From positions 51,796,717-51,860,716 of the forward strand of contig JACSVZ010000002.1 of assembly GCA_014706295.1 (NCBI GenBank): 64,000 bases of DNA, read 5' to 3'. Below the pieces are notes generated by a model. It did no database searches and had not been told where the DNA came from. It worked only from the letters and a program-made list of their open reading frames with translations. How positions within the stretch are numbered: the first letter of the stretch is position 1; every line of letters starts with the position of its first letter. Source of the stretch: Lycocorax pyrrhopterus obiensis (taxonomy: Eukaryota > Chordata > Aves > Passeriformes > Paradisaeidae). Both the position numbers and the translations under genes were made by a program. Shown here piece by piece: positions 1 through 13,900 of this stretch.

Positions 1-400
1 CCCATCATTTTCTAGGGATGAGGGAAGGAGTCTCTTCCAGTCGTGGTAGTATGGGGGAGATTTCTGGGTGGTAAGCATTTGCATGTGAATTGTTCACCTC
101 TCTTGTATCATCTGTTGATAATATTGTTGCTGTTAATGTTCACCTTCTTATTTCATTGCGGTTTCCAGGAAATTATTCTTATCTCAACCCATGATTTTCA
201 CCTTTTGTGCCTTCAGTTCTCCTCAACAGCCCACCACAGGGGGAGGGAGGAGTGAGAGAGCAAGCGATGCCTGGTTTGGGGTGTTTCAGTGGGAACACTA
301 ACATGGGAAATACCATTCCTAAACCACTACACACACTGTGAAACATCTGAGGTTTTTGTTTTGCTGAGAATTATGTGAAATTCTATGCAAGTTAAAAGTG

Positions 401-454
401 GGGATTTTTGTTTTGTTTGGGTTTCTTTTTTGTTTCTTTATTATTTTTTCTTAT
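401..454. repeat. T-rich low-complexity tract
   Basis: A run of T blocks interrupted by single G or C bases (TTTTTG, TTTTG, TTTGGG, TTTCTTTTTTG). Similar T/G tracts recur in the window and are common in bird non-coding DNA. No function is implied. Confidence 0.7.
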
Positions 455-2327
455 TTAACCTTGGCTAAGTAAAAATAAATATACAAATAAGTATTTGACT
501 TATTGTAGTCAAAGCAATAGTGTTGTTTTAGTAAATTTTTGTGCTAAAGTCTAGATGAATGCATATGTAAAAATGCTATAGTGTTGATTTTTTATTCTGT
601 GCTTAGCAGAAGCTGTGTTCGAGTGTGTTTGTTGCAGTTATCATCACCTTTCTGCAGGACACTAAAATCCAAACCAGGTTTTGCTCATACTTATTTGCTT
701 TACACTTCAAAGTATCATTGATTACTGCCCACCTATCAATTCCATGAAATATATTTCTTTTTCATTGGTTTTATGTCGCCTTCCAAATGCTTGTGATCCT
801 TTCTGAAGGCTTGTTATTGGCAATCAATTGTGATTTCCCTGTGTGACAGCTGATAATGAGTGGTAGAAAAATAATTAACCAGTATCTTGTTCCAAGTCTT
901 TTTCATCTAGTAAGATTCAATTTGCCAAAATACTTATATGTTGCAGTCCACTTACTCAAGATGAAGCATCAAAGGATTATGAGATGGCAGTAGGACTTTG
1001 GACCCTTTGCCTTGTAGTTGCAATGCCTACAAAATTTGTGGTGCTCTACTCCTTTCATGTATTTGTATTACATTTGCAAAACACTCTGTCTGTGTATGTA
1101 TGATTTTTTCTTAAGATGACTCGCCCTCTTATTTTGATTCTTTTTCTGCTTTGACAGGTCTGTTTCTTTGGGCCTCATTACAGTGTGTGTTAGTTTAAAT
1201 TATGTTGGCTGCCTGAACTTCCTGCCGATAGAGTAATCGGACACAGACTCCCATGTTAGACTGCAAAATGGCTTCATGTTCCTGCTGAGCAATCACTTCT
1301 TGCTGATTTTATATTTCCACACAATCTTTTTCTGTGTGTAGCTCTATGGCAGTATACACCAGCTTCCCCTTATACTTTTATTAGATAGTTATTGTCCCTG
1401 GATTAATTCTCCATTGCACTCCTACTTACACCACATTTAGTAGAGAAGGATTCCCAGTTTGTACAAATTGGTGCAGCTCAAAATTCAGGAGCCCTGGTGC
1501 AGTTGACAGCAGTCTCAGATCTCTAAGTAATCTCCTGCCACAGCATTTCTCAAAGGCTTTGCATTTTTCCTTAGAGCATCAACATACAAGCAGTTGGAGC
1601 CAGGTCAGCTGAGTTAGCAACACTCACTGGCAGCAAGGTAACAGATGTGACACTCAAGTGCTGGCCATCACATACAAAAAAGTACCTTGATGAAACCCTT
1701 CCAATGCAGAGAAGGATAAAACAGTACACTGGATGTGCTTTGGCTACCTTACACATGTAGCTTGAAACAGCCATCCAGAATAAAAAAATACTAGGATTAG
1801 ATAGCATGTCTATCAGGGAAAGGAAAAGGCAATGTATATTCCCTAAATAAATGAACCTTTAATATTTCCATGCCTGAATATGAAGCAGAGGATTCATATC
1901 ATTAAGTCAGACTTGATCAGATGAATATTTTTATTTAATTTGCATACATCATTTTATAACATTATGAAATAAGAAGGAGTCCCCTCTTTTCAGAATACTA
2001 CCCCTCATTAAGTCTAAAGAAACAGAGAAAGTAGGTGCATGGCATTTTTTAAAAACTGGAATCTTCATAGGCATTCAGACATGCCACAGATTTTCAGACA
2101 AGTAGAAGGCAAATTTAACAATTTCCACTTGCATTTTCAGTCATAAGCTAAACTTCATACCTGACAACTTTCAGCACTGCCAGTACTTAGTTTTGGCCAT
2201 TTAAATGAAAGAAAGAGATGAGATTCTTTCTCTCTATAGTCCCGACAGTGAACAGTATCAGAGCTGTATCTTCAGGCAGATATGGGCACTTAAACCTTAG
2301 AGGGTCAGTTTTACAGGTAGGAATTAG

Positions 2328-2361
2328 AAACAAACAAACAAAAAACCCACAAAAAACCCAT
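2328..2361. repeat. A-rich (CAAA)-type simple repeat
   Basis: Starts with repeated CAAA units and passes into A-rich CCCACAAAAAACCC sequence. It could be an old retroposon tail or plain slippage. No source element is recognisable upstream. Confidence 0.7.
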
Positions 2362-5300
2362 TTTCCCCACTGTTTCTATATAAACTTAAATTCTGACACT
2401 CCTCAGTATATTTCATGTTTACAGTGGGAATAACAATATACATTAAATTTCTTAAAGTGCTTTGAGACTCAAAAGGTAAAAGTCTGAAAAGAAGTAACGT
2501 TTTGTTCCAGTGGTTAACAGTTTTACATAAAAATCAAGAGATTTGTATAAATAAATAAAAGAAACTATTTATGATTATGTTCATTTTAAGGAACACTTGT
2601 ATGATTAAAAGTCGTTTACATTTGAATTCTCTTTGAAAGTCATGTATGTCTTAATTTTACATAATTTCATAATATTTTGAAAGAAAATAGGTATCAAACT
2701 TTGGCCAGCTTCCTAAAAAGAATGCTTGGTCAGCTTCCTACAATAATGCTGTCTTTTAAAGCATAAAATTATATGTCAACTTTACATGTCTTTAAATTGC
2801 AGAAATAGCAATCTTCGTGTCACTTTTAAGAGCACCTTTGAAACTCCAGTCTGACTTTGGGGTTTTTTCCTTCTGAAACTTGCCGGTTTCTGGTCAATGT
2901 AGCCACCATATGCAATCACGCTGCAGCTGGAAAATTCCACATTGCAGAAAGAATCAAGTTAGACAACCGGAGAAAAACCTGTAAAATTTTATTTTAGAAA
3001 GAATTTAGCCTTCCTTAGACTTACTGTTGATGTCAGTGAAAAGAACATAGGACTTTTTTTGAGGATAAAAAAAATCCTGCCTACAAGCTCTAAGTTGAAT
3101 CAGTACATTGTGATAGGCATTATATATCATTTTGGATGCCTCTGTAAGTGAGTTTATTGTTGGATATAGGGTCAGGAGACTTAAGAAAGGGCTGTATATT
3201 AACATGTACCTGGAAGTAATTCACTAGGAACAAATACAAATGTGAACACCAGTAATCATACAGCACATAGGAACGAAGACGGAAGAAATTCTGATTTCAG
3301 ATTAAATTATTAGAGGTGGTAAGGACTCACAATATTATTCCTGATTTCTGATTCCCTGGCCTTTTGCAGCATGTGGGTTTGGACCTACCTTTAACTTCAG
3401 GTTGTATCTGGTAAGGACCTGACTTATTTCGAAGCTTTCAACTTCTATGTGTTTTCTATCTCAAGATTTTCAGAAAAGCTAGATTTATCTGTATCTTGCT
3501 TCAAGCAGTCTTTTTAGAAAGTCAGAGAAGGATTTTAGCAAAAACATGTCTCAGATGCCACTTTAAGCTGCATCTCAATGGTAACAGCCTATTTTTTTTC
3601 TTAACTGCCTTTTTCTCCCTCGAGCTTTTAGTTGCATGGCATGTATCTCTGAAGTCCATTCACATGCAACTCAGACTGTCTCCCACTGACTTTCCAGCAA
3701 GACAGCTGAATCAGGGGTAATGTACAACTCCCAATTCAACATTTATCTAAAATTAAATGAACGAAGAAGAAAATCCTCTTATTGCTGAGCCTAGGAGTTG
3801 TAGGGCTAAGCCTGGCTGAGAAGAAGGGGAAGGAAGATAACAAAGGTAGGGAGAGACTGGCAAGAAAGCACACAGAAGGCCTGGAGAAGAATGATAAAGG
3901 GAATTTTACTGAGCATGACAATTTTTTTTTCTTTTTAAATCTTACATTCTGATTGATCACTAGTTGCACTATACAAAGCCTTCATTGATACATTGGTGAT
4001 GTGGGTCATCCAACACAAAAGAGCCTAACCCAGGCAGTTATGCTGGGTTTGTGCTTAGTAATGAAAACTAATCAATTGGGATAGAAGATTTCCCACCTCA
4101 ATTTTATACTACACTGCGTCTGTATACTTTTTGCATCTGTATAGGCAAAAGTGAAGGTGTTATCAGCTGCATAAGTTATGCTGTCTGTGATGCTCAAATC
4201 TCTAATTATATTTTTTATTGCTTTTCAAGGTATGTAAAGCAACCAGGCAGAGTGGTACTAAAGTTTCTGTCTGAAATCGGTCTAATTTCTACTTCACTGC
4301 ACTTCAATGTATCTCAGCTTTTTTACCCATGTCACAGAGAGACAGTTGGAGACAAACAACATAATCCTTACAGGAATACAGCAAAGTTACATCACTTAAT
4401 GTCTGTTGAACAGTGCATATCCTAAGAAAAATGTTTTCAGCATTGTTATCACAGCCAGCCCTGTGAAAAGTTAGTGAGGACAATCACATCTCCATGGAGG
4501 AACAATAGGGGGCTTCTGAAGGTTGAAAGCCCCTAATCCAAGCAAATTCTGATTAGATGAGGTAGATCAGGGCTGTGTCTATTTGAGTTTTCAAGAATGG
4601 AAGTTCCACAACCTCTCTGGGCAAACTGCCCCTGTATTTCACCATTCTTATGACAGAAAATTTTTCTTTAATACAAACATTTCTTATGGTGTGGGAGAGT
4701 ACTGGCTGCTAATTTTGAGACATCTGGTTTTGAGGAAATGGCTGAAAATCACCATAAAATCTGCTTTTTCTTGATTTTCTCTAGTTTTATCCAGCATTTG
4801 GACACACTCAGGGTTGTCTGCTAGGTAACAACTCCAGGCTGATATTCCTGAAGAATGAAGGAGATGTCTGTGCTGACTGTGTAGCCTTTGTTCTCAAAGC
4901 AGTGTGCATTTTATCATATAGAAAACACTGCTGCATCAAAAAAATTACATGTACTTGTTCCTTTGACCCCAGGTTCTTCTCTGGTAAGAAACTGGCTGCA
5001 ACTTGGATTTCTCTTCATAAGCAGCAGCTCTAAGTAGCTCTGCTTTCCATCTGAGCCAATCAAGGTGTTTTCAGTCATTCCTTCAGAAGTTATGTACTAG
5101 ACAAGTTCAAAATGATGAGAGATGCAAAATTATGTTTTCTCTCCCTAGGGTAGTTTAGTTCTTCCAACTATCATCTTATGAGAATAACTCTGCTGCATAG
5201 ATTTGCATTTTAGGAGTCCTGGGCAAAAAAGTAACTAAGAAAGGGCTGTCCTGCCCCTGTGAGCCCTCCTTTGTTGTATCTGGTAGCTTTGGTCACAAAG

Positions 5301-5940
5301 GAAAATTTGGAGCTGAATGATAATATACAAAGGAGAATGTGCCACTATTATTAATATTTTTTTCTCAAATTTGACTGGTTAACATTGGGCTCGATTTAAC
5401 AGAAATAAAATAAGCTTTCTATCTACTTTTTTTATAATGAGGACCAAAAGTCTCATTATAATGTTGCACTGGGATATGAGCTTCTGTAGGGAGTGATGGA
5501 TTACATGGTTACTACTTCCTGAATGTCCCTGCAGGGCAGCAATTCTGTGGTATTTGCAAGATAGTACAGAAATTCAGTCAGAAGCCTCTGGTTTTGAAAA
5601 TGAACTCCATAATATATATGCTTTCTAGCTCTGGAAGTAAACATAGACATATCTCCTATTGTCTAGGGGCTCTGTCTTGCAACTACGACTTGCATAATCA
5701 ATCCTAAAAATGTACATAGTAAATTAGCAGTCAATAAGTTTATCTAAGCAACTGGATAATTAGCTTGAAAAGGATGTGCATGGTGTAAGAATATAAAAAG
5801 AGAGAAGTCAAGCCAGGGCATGATTCAAACTTTATTTTTTCTCTTGTATTTTGTTTTCTTTTCTGAGACTTTTCCTCTTTAAGTTTCTCTCTGTATGGTC
5901 AAAGCACAGACACCCTTCCTAAGACTCTCTTCCATCATCA

Positions 5941-6265
5941 AGTCACAGACAATACTTTGAGTTGAAAGGCACCTTCAAAGATCATTCCTGCCATGAATAG
6001 GGACACCTTTCACAAGATTATGTTGCTCAAAGCACTGACCAACATGGTGTTGAGTCCTTCCAGGATAAGGCATCCACAGTTTCTCTGGATAACTTGTTCC
6101 AATGTCTCATGATCACATAATAGTAAAATATTCCTTGTGTCCAATCTAAAGCTCTCCTCTTTCAGTTTAAAATCATTGCCCCTTGTCCTGTAATTTACAA
6201 GCCTTAGTAAAAGCCTCTCTCCATCAAGAGAACCCCCTTTAAGTATCAAAAGGCTGCAATAATGT
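5941..6265 (-). mobile_element. CR1 LINE fragment, 3' region, old and diverged
   Basis: Read on the minus strand this follows the CR1 3' region: the end of the ORF2 frame, then the 3' UTR. On the plus strand the usual reversed CR1 order is visible: a degraded 3' end near 5941, then TTGAGTTGAAAGGCACCTT, then GGATAAGGCATCCACAGTTT, then the part that encodes the ORF2 C-terminus. An open minus-strand frame (6010-6249) reads part of that C-terminus, including a lysine/leucine-rich FKLKEESFRLD-like stretch typical of CR1. The octamer repeat at the 3' end is no longer recognisable, so this is an old insertion. CR1 copies are usually 5'-truncated, as here. The boundary near 6265 is approximate. Confidence 0.85.
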
Positions 6266-9200
6266 TTGTATATAGCTCTCCAAAAACTGGAACTTGTCTA
6301 CATTTCGTTCTTCAAGTGGTACAATGTTTTGAGAGACTATTTTGGTTGCTATTAGTCATGAACCATGCTGGAGGGGGTGTTTCCATTTCTTGTTAGTCAG
6401 GTGTCAGAAGAGAGCATATTTCTTTGTCCTACATATCTGTTTATTTTGTTTCTAGATGAAGTTATTTGAAATATATGCTCATCAATTACTCTTATATGAA
6501 TGAGGATTTAGCTGTTCAGCATATTTAGCATCCTTAGAAGTGGGCAATTGATCCTGAGAAACAAGCTGTTTTTGCAAATATTTCCTGAGGTCATTTTGGA
6601 AGCTCTTATCTTGTCAGTTATCAGACGTTTTGGCCTTAAGGTGTCTCTCCCATTTTTTGTCTGTTAATCTTTCTATCCATACAACAGTAGTAATGCTAAA
6701 GCTATTACAAAATGGTGTGTTCGGCATCCAGTATGGAAAAAAAATAATATTGCTGTTTATGGAAAAGTCATGTCATTCAGGAGAACTAGCCATGTATCTT
6801 TCTTTCGTAGAGTTTATTAAAGGCTTTTGTCTATTTTAACTACCACCTGAACTTTGTCATTCAACTTGTGTGGTATAGCAGCGCAGGATTCAAAGTTATT
6901 TCATAATGTTCTGTGAATTATGTGGGAAAGATAAAGAAGAGTTTGCTTGAAACTACTGCTGTAATAATATGTCTGATGAAATGGTTAATCTGTGATAGTC
7001 TTTGTGGTAGTGTGTCATAGTTTGTTTCCTTTCTTGTAGTCTAAGGAGTATGTGGCTGGTTTTGTAGCTCGTAGCAAAAATGTTCATCTGTCCCCAAGCC
7101 TCTGGAGAAAACTCTGGATTTTCATTGTCTCACTTTGTCACTTGGCCTGCATTTTCCCACTTCCGCCATAACCATTTCCTAGCCTGCAAAGATCCTTGAT
7201 TACAATGTACAATGTAAGGTGTGTGTACTGTCTAGAAGTCCAAAAATAGCTCAATATAGTCTTGGCAGAACTCCCTGTTTACAAGAAGGCTTTATTCTGG
7301 TTGATCGCTCTTATGTATTAAACCTGTTGGATGCTTACTTCTTTCTAGCTTGCTGGGAAACAGCTGGGTGTTTTTCATTCTGAAATGGTCTTTCTGACTG
7401 TACAAACAATACAAAGGCCAGAAGGAACCCTCACTGGTTTTTGACCTTTCTCTTTCGCTCTTGGAGTCTTTCTATTCCTCTCTACAAACCAGCAAGTTAT
7501 GAGCTTCGTTTAAGATTTCTTTGTATTTCAGTTAGACACAATTCTTTATACATTTGTTCAGTTCTTATACTTGAATATTGCAAAATGACTTTGGAGAAGA
7601 AGCCAGCATGTGGATACTAATCCTTTTTATATGTATTTAAAGGGATCACTTTCTACTCAGTTTCCTGTCCATGAATATGTTCATCCTGTTTTCTACGTGG
7701 AACAACTGTGATAAGTTGTTCTTTTGCACTGTTTGTGTATCGGTTTCACTGCCCAGAATGTCTCTGATGCACAAGCACTGGTTTGTTGACAGCTGTTAGG
7801 TGAAATAATTAATCATTGAGTGAATAAGCCAAGTACACAACTTTTATGGAACTTCTCTTTAGGTTTATTTTTAGTTTCACGTATCTGTTGCTTACAGAAA
7901 AATTCTGCCTTCTTCTATTATCCTATGTCAAGGTTTGTACAGTGGACATTATCATGGATGACAAGTGCTTTTGAGCCTAAATCTACCTGTTGGCATACAA
8001 AATTAGTGCAGTAGCTGCCTGCTGTAGCAATCATTGCTGCCTGCCTTTGGTGTTTTAACTGCACTGCTTTTGCTTCAGCTAAGTCACAAAATACTTTTTC
8101 TATTGCAGAAATTTGGCAGTGAGAATTTTCTAAACTGTTTAGGTTTATGCAAATAAGCTGTTTCAAAGGGCTGTCAGGCAGATTTTCCACCTAATGGTGT
8201 CTCTAGCTTTTGCAATAATGTAAAGTTTGTCTTGGTTTTATTCTCTTCAGTGGATATTATTGCCTTCTTTTTTTTTTTCAGTTATAACGGTTGAGTTATT
8301 TTGTACATCTCCAGGTGTCATGGTCTGAAAGTCATCATGGTCTTAACAAAACACTTTGCTATGGAGACCATGATTGTTCTGAACAAGTTTGCTTACTTTT
8401 GATTGTATGTTTGTTATATGAATCTTTCATTCAGATCAAGTGAGATAGGATCCCTTCCTACTGCAGGTATAACCAATATGAACTGAGATCTCTGACTTTG
8501 TAGCTGTCTTTGGACCTTCATTATTCTAACTGCTATTTATTTTTATCCTGTTCATACTATGACCATACCATTATAAAATGGCAATTTTGCTTTGCAAGAT
8601 TACAATCTCATTTCCCTCTCTTGCACATTCTGAAGAAGTCTTTAACCTTGTCTACGCTAGAGAGGTTCTGCTGTGCCATCAGCAAACACTCTTAAGTGTA
8701 GGCATGGAGCATGCTGACACAAGCTCTTTGGCTTGCTCAATAACACCAGGTCCCTGAATAATGGCAAAAAGCATCTTCTGTTAGCATTGCTGCATCCACA
8801 CCAAGGTTTTGCTGGCACAGTGAAATCATCTGACGGGGATGATTTTTCTCACACCTTGGGCTCACCCAGGCAGGCCCAACTCAATATTGTGGGCATAGCC
8901 TTCATTGTTGTCCAGTTGTGTCTCTGTGTTTTGCTTTTCTGTGTTTGCATCTGATGACAGATTGAATATTAGTCTCCTGTTTTGCACTGCATCACTGTCT
9001 TACACAGACTCAGAAATTTACTGGTTTCTTAACTCCAAAAAATTTCAAAATGCAAGGAAAGCTTTTTGAATGGATTAATGATGCCAGCTGTAATCTCCAG
9101 CTCTCACAAACCTGTTTTCTAAAACAAATATGGATTTTTTTGGCAATTCTCATTTTCAAATTCATTCATAGCTTCAAAACAGTGTAAATCTTTATAAAAA

Positions 9201-10028
9201 TGTACCTGATTATAAAATATTATCATTGAAAGTGTCCTAGAAATACATGTTTATAGACTCTTAGGTTTTTTTAAGTGTGAAAAATGAAAAAAAAGGAAAA
9301 GATACCTTCCTTAAAAAAGGGAGTTTTGACCACAAGTGTTTTTGTAATTCCTTTCTCAAACTCCTGTCTAGTTATGTGTAAAATCTGACCTGTGTGATAT
9401 TCTCTGAATGAATACGTTTGTTTTCAACACGGGTTCACAGAAGGTCTTTGATCCCAAGTCCATGCTTTTTCCATGCAGATCCTCTGTGTCTCTTCAGCCA
9501 CGACCCTTCTTTGTATTTGTGAATTTAATTTTGCATGCATTTTGATGAAATTTTTCTTTATTTTCACATTTGCATTAGCAAATTGTCTTAGCTGTGATCT
9601 TGCTTTAGAGGTGAGATTGTTCAGTAAGTTTGCTCAAAGAATTACTTTGGATCACCTTCCTTTGACCTTCCCTCTAATTCATAAAATGGCTTTATTGGAA
9701 AATATTTAATCTTATTCAGGTTTGGTAATTCCAGGAATTGAACATCTTTCTGAGTTTAGCAGTTCATGGTTGCATTGTTTCTTCAGATTCTCAGTTATCG
9801 TAGTGAAGACACGATTCCGAGATGACATTTTCTGTCAGTTCCAAATAGTCTTGGGTCATGCAGAAGATTTGACAGAGAGCATTCAATATACTGTTTATGT
9901 ATTCAGATGCTATTTGAGTGTCTGTGTCAGCCTCTATGTCACCAGTTTTGCTGTCCTTTAAAGACAGCTTCTTGTAATTTTGTAGTCTCCCTGTTGTCAC
10001 CTATAGGTTCCCTAGCTGTTGAATACTT
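6266..10028. other. AT-rich non-coding DNA, no gene recognised
   Basis: No repeat family or exon recognised. Short open frames occur on both strands (for example 90 codons, minus strand, 7918-8190, and 73 codons, plus strand, 8733-8954). None shows a known domain and they overlap opposite-strand frames. Base composition rises slightly near 8740-8960 without a recognisable cause. Confidence 0.55.
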
Positions 10029-10514
10029 TTGTCATGGAATCTCCCTGGGGACAGAGGGCTAGGAAGTTGCCGTGATCTTTATCAAAGTTACTTCAAGACT
10101 TTTCTGCAGAGCAGGCAAGAAAGGAGGGCCAAGGGCAGGCTGCTCCTGCCACAGGTAGGGGTGAGTGAAGGAGAAAGGACACAACTGGGATGGAGAGTTG
10201 TGGGGAAGGCCCTGCAAAGCCGGACTTTTACCTTTTTCTACTGGTGGGAGGGAAAACACAGATCTGAAACCTGCTGGTTTTGCTGGGAGGGACCCATCTC
10301 TGCTTAGGTCTCCCACAGCAGCACCCAAAAAATCTGTTTGTCCAGAACTTCAGTAGCACAAGTATAAAACAGGCAGAGTAGTGTGCTAGGGGTGACCTGT
10401 CTATTGTAAGGGTCCGATGCTTGTCAAGCACCAGTAGGCCAAGGCCTTCCTAGAGAGAGCATCCTGCAGAGAACAACTCTTCTAGGGGCGAGGGCAAGCC
10501 CCCCTGGACAGAGG
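10029..10514. other. GC-richer block beside an LTR, possible remnant of the same element
   Basis: This block is clearly richer in G and C than its flanks and adjoins the U5 side of the minus-strand LTR at 10515-10928. That is where internal retroviral sequence would lie. I see no clear primer binding site next to the LTR end and no retroviral protein motif. Open frames on both strands (92 and 89 codons) overlap and look like by-products of the composition. It may be degraded internal sequence, part of another repeat, or GC-rich unique DNA. Confidence 0.35.
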
Positions 10515-10580
10515 GTGATCTCAGCAAGTGTAGTGATTTCTCAGCTACAAGTGATTTCAGCTCTTGTGATTTCAGCTCTT
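10515..10580. repeat. Short tandem repeat, 15-18 bp units, about four copies
   Basis: Units starting GTGAT(C/T)TC recur at 10515, 10533, 10551 and 10566. The last two are identical 15-mers (GTGATTTCAGCTCTT). They lie in the part of the probable LTR that would be U5. Confidence 0.75.
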
Positions 10581-10928
10581 TGCAAGATCACCCGAGGCAA
10601 ACTCGGGGACAGAGAGACAGGAGGCCTGTATGGCAGTTCCACAGAGGCAGCTTTAATTGTCCAGCAGTGCCTGCAAAGGGGGGCCAGGGACAAACATGCC
10701 TCAGTTCAGGGCAGACTCAGGCCCTTTTTATGGGGAAGGCAGGGGGTGGGGTGGAAACCAATTAGCCAACTGGGTACAAGGTATCACCGTAGGGGAACAC
10801 AGCATGCTGGGGGTGGTCGCGGTAACCCTGAAGTGAGTTGCTGGAGAGAGTGTCCCTTTTGCCCTCGGGCCTCTCTCCTCCAAGGGAGCACAGACGGCTC
10901 CTGTGCTAGAAGTTCACAGCCCTCCACA
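10515..10928 (-). mobile_element. Probable LTR of an endogenous retrovirus, minus strand
   Basis: Read on the minus strand this has the order of an LTR. It starts TGTGGAGGGCTG at 10928, has a CTAATTGG (CCAAT-like) motif and a CATAAAAAG TATA-like box at about 10726-10733. An ATTAAA poly(A)-type signal lies about 70 bases further on (plus-strand TTTAAT, 10652-10657). A U5-like end built of short tandem GAAATCAC units follows. GC content is well above the flanks. The length (about 0.41 kb) is normal for an avian LTR. No perfect target-site duplication is visible; GTGT occurs near both possible ends. The left boundary is uncertain by about 60 bases. I cannot name the family. Confidence 0.5.
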
Positions 10929-13900
10929 GTGTCCTATTTTCTGCAGGTAGAGAAATGACCCAATCATAGCCTTTGTTCTGTTTTTTCGTCTTTCATCACT
11001 GGTGGTGTTCACTTACAAGAGTAAACCCAAAACAGAAAGAAACAGGACAGACATGAAGCTCTGTGTCTGTGAGGGTGTTCTGTCATCAAAAGAATGATGC
11101 GTCTTGTGAAGCAGAAATCCCAGAGTTTCTGGCTGTCCTTACAGGACACAGCACCCCTAACAATAAGGTTTACATTGTTTGAGCTGTCCACTCATACAGT
11201 GAGCATCAACAAGCTGTGTCATGATGTAAGAGATGAGACCACATTCATTTGGGGGCCTGTGGAGTTGGTAGGAATTTGAAATTTTGAGCCCAGAGAAGCA
11301 GATTTGCTGTAAGTCTTAACTGAAAAATTCCTTCCTTCTAAATGTTTGGGAATCTGTAGAACAAGGCAGTATTTCCATCTTTCTCAATAATTGAAAACAT
11401 CCCTATCCTCAGAACAGCCCTGAAAATTAAAAATATTTTCATTCAGAACAGAATGTGGAGACAGAAAGTATACAGGTTTCCAAAAGGTCTAAAGGTCTTG
11501 GCAGCCAAAGATTCATGAAAGGTTAGCAAGATATACCCAAAGTGAGGGCATGCATCCTGTTAGAAGCAGAAGCTACATCTTATCTCCTGAGACTTGAGAT
11601 TACAGTACAGAATGTCCTGTTGTGCCTCCTTTAGTACTTCAGCCTTTTTAATATTTGTTTCAGCTGGTGTATCTGGCAAATCCTTATCCCATCATAAAAA
11701 TTGAGCAGTTGGACAAGATCCTAAAGTACAGAATGAATTAATAGCTATTATATATGGAAGACAACAGTGTGACTTTGCAAGTATATTTGCCCATACAGTA
11801 TTAGCTGTAACACTATAGACTGTGTTCTGAGTTCTGAACACTTGGTAGTTCTGCAACAGGATGCCTCTGGCAGTCCCTCAAGATAGGACTCAGATCTAAA
11901 TGATTCAGTCTAGCTTTTGAGCCCTTTTAGATATCCACCTAGGGGCAAGAGCTTACCCGCTCCACAACCAAGCATTGCTGTAGAGTATGTAGAAGTGATA
12001 AAGACCTGCATAATCAAAAGTGGGATTCTCTTATTTTGCACAGTGCTACTACATATGGAAATATATAGTAGATAATCATTAAAAGAAAGTAACAATTTCA
12101 AGAATATGTCTTGATCTAACATTCAGACTAGATCCCTACCTGTCTTTGAGTTGGTAGGTTTAAAAATACCTGCAGTAGTCTCGCTAAGTCGTTAGATATG
12201 GACAACCCAAAGCCTGGAAAAGGTTAAGTCATACTTTCAATGTCCTATTCTGTTTGGGAAGGTAGCTTGCAAGAAAGTCAGCAATTTACAGCCAGAACTG
12301 AGTTCTGCTTCAAAAGACTTGAATAAAAGACTGTATAAAAATAAAACTTTGGAAAACAATTATAATAAAAAAATAGACTCTAAACTAGCAGGAAAAATGA
12401 CAAAACTGTAACTATAACTACTAATTTTCAATTTTTTTCTTAATCTGGAAAGCTACAAGCAAGTCAAAGACTGGAAAATGAAAAAAAATTTAAAAATTTA
12501 TTTTAGGTAATTTTTAAAATTCAGATTCTGTTTCCCTTATCTTTTTTTCTGAGTGACAGATCCTGTGTGCTCAAACCCTGTCATTCTAATGAGTTTCAAG
12601 ACTTTCAAACGGCACTATTTAAAACTGAAATCAACATATGGGGGAGGCAGGTGGTCATTTTCCTCAATAATGGGATATGATATGAGTTCATTTAGAGTAC
12701 TAAATTGAATAGCAATAGGTTCCAAAACACAGGAACAAAACAAGCACAACACTTTCCATGTTTTAAATTACATTATTAGGGCTGTTTCATGGATGGATCT
12801 GTCAGTGGAGAGATATTAACTGTTTCAAGAGAAATAAAGCTGCAAAATCAGTGCATTTATTGCTACGTTTCTGTAAAGACCTCACGATAATAGAAAGATG
12901 GGCCTCAAAAATACATTATAAATTAACAAGAAATAGGAAATAAATTAATGATAACTTTCAGATACCATTATCTGGAAATGAACAGCATCAACTAAAGAAA
13001 TCTGTCACATTTATCAGAAGAGTTAAGGTAGCTTTGCTGAAATGCTTAGAAAGAAATAGGAAGTACAAAGAGCTCCTTAAAGTCCTGCATGATTTATAGT
13101 CTTCTAAATTTTTCCATGTACCACATTATGTAGTTTGCAGCCAACACTGTAAGAAAAATCACATGGTTCTAAATTCCATTACAACTTTTCATCAAGTCAT
13201 TCATAATTGTCTATCTCCAAGACTCTAGGAGCTACCGTTTCCATCAGAAGTCTATTTTGCGCTTTCACAGGATGCCCTGGCCAAAAATTTCCTTCTTTCA
13301 GAGAACTCAAACTGAGAGGGGGAACTATTTCACCCAGAAGCACCCTGTTCATCCTCTATTCATTTACAACATGCTCCTGGACTCATTTAAGGAAGTATCT
13401 CTTCCATTAACTTGTACTTAAGTTTGCTGTAGCAAAGTATGTGTGTGAGAGAACTTTTGTGAGTTTGCAATATGTACATAATATTATAAGAGAACAAACA
13501 GACTGTACATGGTCTTAACCCCTTGCACTGCCCCCCACCACGGCTCACAAGAAGAGTGGGCCTCCTCTTAAGAGGATCCTGTGCCACATGTAGGGGGCAA
13601 GAAATGTAGACCAGGAACCTCTAATGGAAATAAGAGCTATGGGAAATTCAAGCTCAATTTTTTTTTGGGTTTTGGATGTTAATCATGTCGTACTACTACA
13701 TGGCTTTTCGTTCTTCCTTCTCTGCCTTATCAGATTAGCTCATCACTAGTTGTGTCTCAGCTGTGGCTGCATTCCACTCCTATGGAGGATGAGTGAGAGA
13801 GGAGAATTGTAAGCTGCTGAAAAGAAGCCACTACCACTTAGTGCAAAATCCAGCAGTATTGCCAGCAGAACAGTCCAAAGCAAGCAGCTGCTCCCTTGTC

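Larger units (their letters stand above)
1..5940. other. AT-rich non-coding DNA, no gene recognised
   Basis: Both strands hold only short open frames (up to 79 codons) with no motif I recognise, and stops are frequent in all frames. The stretch has simple T-rich and A-rich tracts, listed separately, and otherwise looks like unique intergenic or intronic vertebrate DNA. A short unrecognised exon cannot be excluded. Confidence 0.6.

Noticed and set aside
7918..8190. 90-codon minus-strand frame with a fairly protein-like residue mix
   Set aside because: No known motif, overlaps a plus-strand frame, and shows no clear start or splice context.
10515..10958. 147-codon plus-strand open frame
   Set aside because: It lies antisense across the probable LTR and starts in a tandem repeat; no protein family is recognisable.
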